A stretch of 64,000 nucleotides of DNA from Chitinophaga tropicalis (lineage in GTDB: Bacteria > Bacteroidota > Bacteroidia > Chitinophagales > Chitinophagaceae), in contig NZ_WRXN01000001.1 in the NCBI RefSeq assembly GCF_009758205.1, positions 1,054,001-1,118,000 of the forward strand, written 5' to 3'. The notes beneath the pieces are model-generated. The model searched no databases. It worked only from the letters and a program-made list of their open reading frames with translations, and was not told the origin of the DNA. Positions 60,305 to 64,000 of this stretch are shown here, in pieces. The position numbers and the translations under genes were made by a program. Position 1 is the first letter of the stretch; each line of letters starts with the position of its first letter.

Positions 60305-63300
60305 ATGCGCCTTATAGTAGCACTATGTATTTTTTTAACCGTCAGTTGTAAAACCATTATGGCTCAGATGAACTATGAAACACAGTGGAAGAAAGTAACA
60401 GAGTTAGAGACGAAAGGATTACCTAAATCTGCGTTGGAGGAAGTGAACCTGATTTATGAAAATGCCCTGAAACAAAAGCAGGAAGCCCAGTTAATAAAGA
60501 CGCTCCTGTATCGTCTTAAACTGATAGGAGCTACCGGCGAAAGCCCGGACCGGCAGAAGCAGCTGCAGCTGGATGCCCGCCTGCTTTCATTGTCAGCGCC
60601 TGTAAAAGCACTGACGCACAGCATCCGTGCAGAATTGCTGATGCAATACCTGCAGAATCACAGGTATGATATGTATGGCCGGACAACAGTGGCGAGCGAT
60701 ACTTCCACCAATGTGGATACCTGGAATGTAACCAGGCTGCATGAGGAGATCTCTGCTGCTTATGAAGCTTCTTTGGAAGATGCAGCAGCCCTGAAACTTG
60801 TTGAGATCTCAAAATTTGATGATGTTCTTACAAAAGGTGTTAATACCCGGCAGCTGCGACCTACCCTGTACGATCTGCTGGCTCACCGGGCACTGGATTA
60901 TTATAAGAGCGGAGAGAGCCGTTTAAATAATCCTGCCAGCCAGTTTGAGCTTACCGATGTAACGGCTTTTGCTCCGGCTGCTGAGTTTATGTCCCATCAT
61001 TTTGCTGCAACAGATAGTGCCGCATTACAATATAAAGCCATCCTGTTATTACAGGACCTGATGCGCTTCCATGCAAAGGATAAGAGTGCATTGCTGGACC
61101 TGGACCTTGAAAGGACCGCTTATATGAACCAGGTAGGTGTAATGCAGGGGAAAGACGCTTTGTACCTCAAGTTGCTGAAACAACAGGAAAAAGAATATGA
61201 GGGAGAGAAGGATGTTACGAGAGTGATCTACTTACTGGCTGTTTACTATTATAACGAAGGCAATAAAAAAACAGAGAATGCAGCTCTTGGCATGACGCCT
61301 TCTGCAGCGATGCTATTGGCAAAGTCTTATGCTGAAAGAGGTGAGAAACTTGCGCCCACTTCACCCGGAGGGGCCAACTGTACGTTACTGCTGCAGTCAA
61401 TAGCCCGGGAGGACCTGAAATTACAGACAGAGCTGGTGAACCTGCCTGCAGAGCCATTCCGTTCTCTTGTTACTTACCGGAACCTGAAAAAGATCTACCT
61501 GCGTGTAGTACCTATAGATGAGAATTTCCGCAAGATGCTGAGGAGAGCCAGGGAGGATTACCGGGATACCGAGAACCGCTATTGGAAGTTAATGGTGGGC
61601 AAACGGCCACTGAAAACCTGGGAGCAATCTCTTACAGGTACAGAAGATTTTCGTGAACATGCTGCAGAGATAAAGATCGATGCGCTGCCACTGGGATTGT
61701 ATATGCTTGTTGCCAGTGCCGGCCAGGACTTTTCACTGAACGATAACCTGCTGGCGGTACAGTTTATCCATGTATCCAACATCAGTTATATACAGCAGGA
61801 TAGTTACAATGATGAAGTAGCCAGCAGGTATTACGCCTTGCACAGGAAAACGGGAAAGCCGCTGGCGGGTATTAAGCTGAACATCTGGCAATCCGGAAAC
61901 GGTAACGAAGACAGGCTGAAAATGACTGAATCAATGGTATCCGGTAAGGATGGTTCTCTCAGCCTGAATTATGGCAGCCGTGGCAGCATAAGGCTGCAAT
62001 GGATAGATGGTGCTGACACCCTGTTTATTGACGATTATAAGTACGTGTATACTTATGGTAGCGGTAAAGAGGAAGAGCCGGTGCGGAACACTACTTTCTT
62101 CTTTACAGACAGGGCCATTTACCGCCCCGGGCAGACCGTTTACTTTAAAGGTATAGTGGTTGGTGTTGACCCTGCAGTTGGTAAGAGCAAAGTAGTTTCT
62201 GACCTGGTTACAAACGTGACACTTTATGATGCCAACAATGAAGAAGTAGCATCACAGAGCCTTACCTCAAATGAATACGGCACTTTCTCAGGGAAATTCC
62301 GTTTGCCGGAAGGGCGTCTGAACGGAGAGTTCCGCCTGGAGGAAAATGCCGGACATGGAAGTATATCCTTTGCTGTAGAAGAATATAAACGACCTAAATT
62401 TTATGTGGAGTTTGATTCTGTGAAAGGCAGTTACCGTGTAAATGATTCTGTTAAAATAACCGGTAAAGCCCTGGCATATGCAGGAAACAATGTTGATGGC
62501 GCCAAAGTGAAATACCGTGTGGTAAGGCAGGCCCGCTTCCCTTATCCATGGCTGATGTGGAGAATACCTTATCATAGCGAGCCACGGGAGATCATACATG
62601 GTGAAACAGAAACCGGCGCTGATGGTACGTTCAACGTTACATTCCCGGCATTGCCTGACCTGTCTGTGCCTGCTGCAACAAAACCGGTATTCTCCTATAT
62701 TGTTACGGCAGATGTAACAGACCTCAACGGCGAGACCCGCAGCGGTGAAGAGACGGTAAGCGCAGGGTATCAGTCGCTCGAAATAAAACTGACCCTGAAT
62801 GACCGTTTGCAGGCGAAAGATCTTGAAAAAATAACTGTGCAGACGCAGAACCTGAGCGGTACTTTCGAACCGGCAGAAGTAGTAATGACATTAAGTCCTG
62901 TGCGGCCGCCGGCAAGACTGCTGCGTGAAAGATACTGGTCTAAACCTGACCAGTTCATCATTCCACAGGAAGAGTATGAAAAGGATTTTCCGCATGATAT
63001 CTACAAAGATGAAGATGAGAAGGAGAGCTGGGAAAGGAAAGCTGCTGTACAGACCAAAGCCTTTGTTACAAAACAGGGAGAAGCTGTAGCACTGGACAGC
63101 AAACAACTGCAGCCCGGATGGTATGAACTGAAAGTAAGTTCAAAAGATAAGTACGGAGAAGAAGTGGTGCAGAAGAAATTGTTTGAGATAGTAGATCCGG
63201 GGTCAAAGAAATTATCTTATCCATCTTACAGCTGGCTCTATGCAGGAAGCGATAAGGTTGAGCCGGGAGAAAAACAGCAACTGCTGATAGGATCTTCAGC

Positions 63301-64000
63301 GGAAGATGTGCATGTGATACAGATCTTATTACAGCCTGATGATAAAGAGACTGTAAGCACCTTTGATATCAGCAATGGTATTGAGAACAGGGATTATACA
63401 GCTGTGGAGAGTGATCGTGGCGGTGTTCATTTCCAGTACGCCTTTGTAAAAGATAACAGGGCATTTACTATCAGCCAGATGGTTAATGTACCGTGGACCA
63501 ATAAACAACTTGAAGTAACGGTTGCATCGCACCGTGATAAGTTGTTGCCTGGTGCAAAAGAAGAGTGGAAGGTAACTGTTAAAGGATATAAGGGAGCGAA
63601 AACTGCGGCAGAAATGGTGGCCGCCATGTACGACGCATCCCTGGATGCTTTCAGGCAACAGACATGGTATACGCCATCTATTTATCCGACTATAAGCTCA
63701 CCCCGTTACTGGAATATAAAAGAGAACTTCAAGGATGTTATCAGCATTGACAGGTATGACAGAAAAACTGCGTCAAGAGAGAATGCAGAGCCATTCACTT
63801 ACGATGAGCTGAATATGCAGGACAACTACCTTGGTGGCGCCGTATACCTGGTGATAGATAAAGACGGCCGCCTTGAGATCAGGGAAAGTGAAAGAGCAAG
63901 GGAAAAAAGAAGATACCTGATGAAGGAACGAGCAAGATTGGATGATGCAGTACCGGCTGCGCCAGTGGCTGCCATGAGCGTTGTGGAAGGAAAGGTTGCC
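60305..64000 (+). CDS. Alpha-2-macroglobulin family protein (partial, cut by window end)
   Basis: The frame is open for 1232 codons from the ATG at 60305 to the window end. The signal peptide reads LIVALCIFLTVSCKTIMAQ, ending AQ. Residues 1 to ~580 are mostly helical and unassigned. From about residue 598 the MG2-type signature TDRAIYRPGQTVYFKG appears, then VEEYKRPKFYVEF and further beta domains, as in bacterial alpha-2-macroglobulins. These trap or screen proteases in the periplasm or at the surface. No thioester motif is seen before the cut. Near the cut the sequence becomes charged (ESERAREKRRYLMKERAR), probably a linker. Family members in Bacteroidota are often near 2000 residues, so perhaps 700 or more are missing. 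Confidence 0.88.
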   Translation, partial: MRLIVALCIFLTVSCKTIMAQMNYETQWKKVTELETKGLPKSALEEVNLIYENALKQKQEAQLIKTLLYRLKLIGATGESPDRQKQLQLDARLLSLSAPVKALTHSIRAELLMQYLQNHRYDMYGRTTVASDTSTNVDTWNVTRLHEEISAAYEASLEDAAALKLVEISKFDDVLTKGVNTRQLRPTLYDLLAHRALDYYKSGESRLNNPASQFELTDVTAFAPAAEFMSHHFAATDSAALQYKAILLLQDLMRFHAKDKSALLDLDLERTAYMNQVGVMQGKDALYLKLLKQQEKEYEGEKDVTRVIYLLAVYYYNEGNKKTENAALGMTPSAAMLLAKSYAERGEKLAPTSPGGANCTLLLQSIAREDLKLQTELVNLPAEPFRSLVTYRNLKKIYLRVVPIDENFRKMLRRAREDYRDTENRYWKLMVGKRPLKTWEQSLTGTEDFREHAAEIKIDALPLGLYMLVASAGQDFSLNDNLLAVQFIHVSNISYIQQDSYNDEVASRYYALHRKTGKPLAGIKLNIWQSGNGNEDRLKMTESMVSGKDGSLSLNYGSRGSIRLQWIDGADTLFIDDYKYVYTYGSGKEEEPVRNTTFFFTDRAIYRPGQTVYFKGIVVGVDPAVGKSKVVSDLVTNVTLYDANNEEVASQSLTSNEYGTFSGKFRLPEGRLNGEFRLEENAGHGSISFAVEEYKRPKFYVEFDSVKGSYRVNDSVKITGKALAYAGNNVDGAKVKYRVVRQARFPYPWLMWRIPYHSEPREIIHGETETGADGTFNVTFPALPDLSVPAATKPVFSYIVTADVTDLNGETRSGEETVSAGYQSLEIKLTLNDRLQAKDLEKITVQTQNLSGTFEPAEVVMTLSPVRPPARLLRERYWSKPDQFIIPQEEYEKDFPHDIYKDEDEKESWERKAAVQTKAFVTKQGEAVALDSKQLQPGWYELKVSSKDKYGEEVVQKKLFEIVDPGSKKLSYPSYSWLYAGSDKVEPGEKQQLLIGSSAEDVHVIQILLQPDDKETVSTFDISNGIENRDYTAVESDRGGVHFQYAFVKDNRAFTISQMVNVPWTNKQLEVTVASHRDKLLPGAKEEWKVTVKGYKGAKTAAEMVAAMYDASLDAFRQQTWYTPSIYPTISSPRYWNIKENFKDVISIDRYDRKTASRENAEPFTYDELNMQDNYLGGAVYLVIDKDGRLEIRESERAREKRRYLMKERARLDDAVPAAPVAAMSVVEGKVA

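Overview
The window looks like a chromosomal segment of a gliding Bacteroidota, most likely family Chitinophagaceae (Chitinophaga-like). The reasons are the type IX secretion and gliding genes (gldA, gldJ-porU-porV, a porP/SprF-type protein), bacillithiol synthesis (bshA), DUF4292 and DUF4293 proteins, promoters of the Bacteroidota type (TTTG, about 19 nt, then TAnnTTTG), and the general lack of Shine-Dalgarno sequences. I see no tRNA, rRNA, CRISPR array, insertion sequence or prophage. The right edge cuts a large alpha-2-macroglobulin-like gene.

Layout: 0.1-4.0 kb (minus strand) holds nth, a small hypothetical gene, ftsB/divIC-like, eno and gldA. 4.2-14.1 kb (plus strand) is one long ter-type stress cluster. 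It contains three TerD-fold proteins, three von Willebrand A (TerY-type) proteins, a HAD protein, a phosphoribosyltransferase-like protein, a YggT-like membrane protein, a PP2C phosphatase, a Ser/Thr-kinase-like protein and a TerC-type membrane protein. 14.2-18.3 kb holds a LytS/LytTR-type two-component pair divergent from an M23 peptidase and a Bcp peroxiredoxin. 18.3-25 kb is the gldJ / porU-porV type IX secretion block. 25-30.3 kb runs ispF, dut, TPR lipoprotein, DUF4292 lipoprotein and an EnvC-like protein. 30.5-43.8 kb is mixed: bshA, M28 peptidase, RsmI-like methylase, EI24 membrane protein, PorP/SprF, upp, a SusC-N-terminus/VWA chimera, anmK, and a WYL regulator with adenine deaminase. 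44-50 kb holds a 1-Cys peroxiredoxin, the rlmN-rluB-rluA-type RNA modification operon, a PcaF-like thiolase and an ECF sigma factor. 50.5-64 kb holds uvrA, DUF4293, maeB, a kinase-like hypothetical gene, mlaE/mlaF-like transporter genes, sucD and the partial macroglobulin.

The most distinctive system is the ter cluster. It carries a TerY-phosphorylation triad (VWA plus PP2C plus kinase) joined to a multi-TerD calcium-binding module, a TerC membrane protein and a reduced HAD/phosphoribosyltransferase module. Unusual details are an Ig-like domain in front of the PP2C, a 67-bp out-of-phase gene overlap, and proline-rich tails on two VWA proteins.

A second pattern is regulatory. At least nine genes have a -7-like element (TAnnTTTG or TAnnTTTA) ending only 4-8 nt before the start codon, which predicts leaderless or nearly leaderless mRNAs. 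Other points of note are a 24-bp near-perfect palindrome between bshA and the M28 peptidase, a possible kinase-fold orphan at 56.5 kb, and a degenerate LytM domain in the EnvC-like protein.
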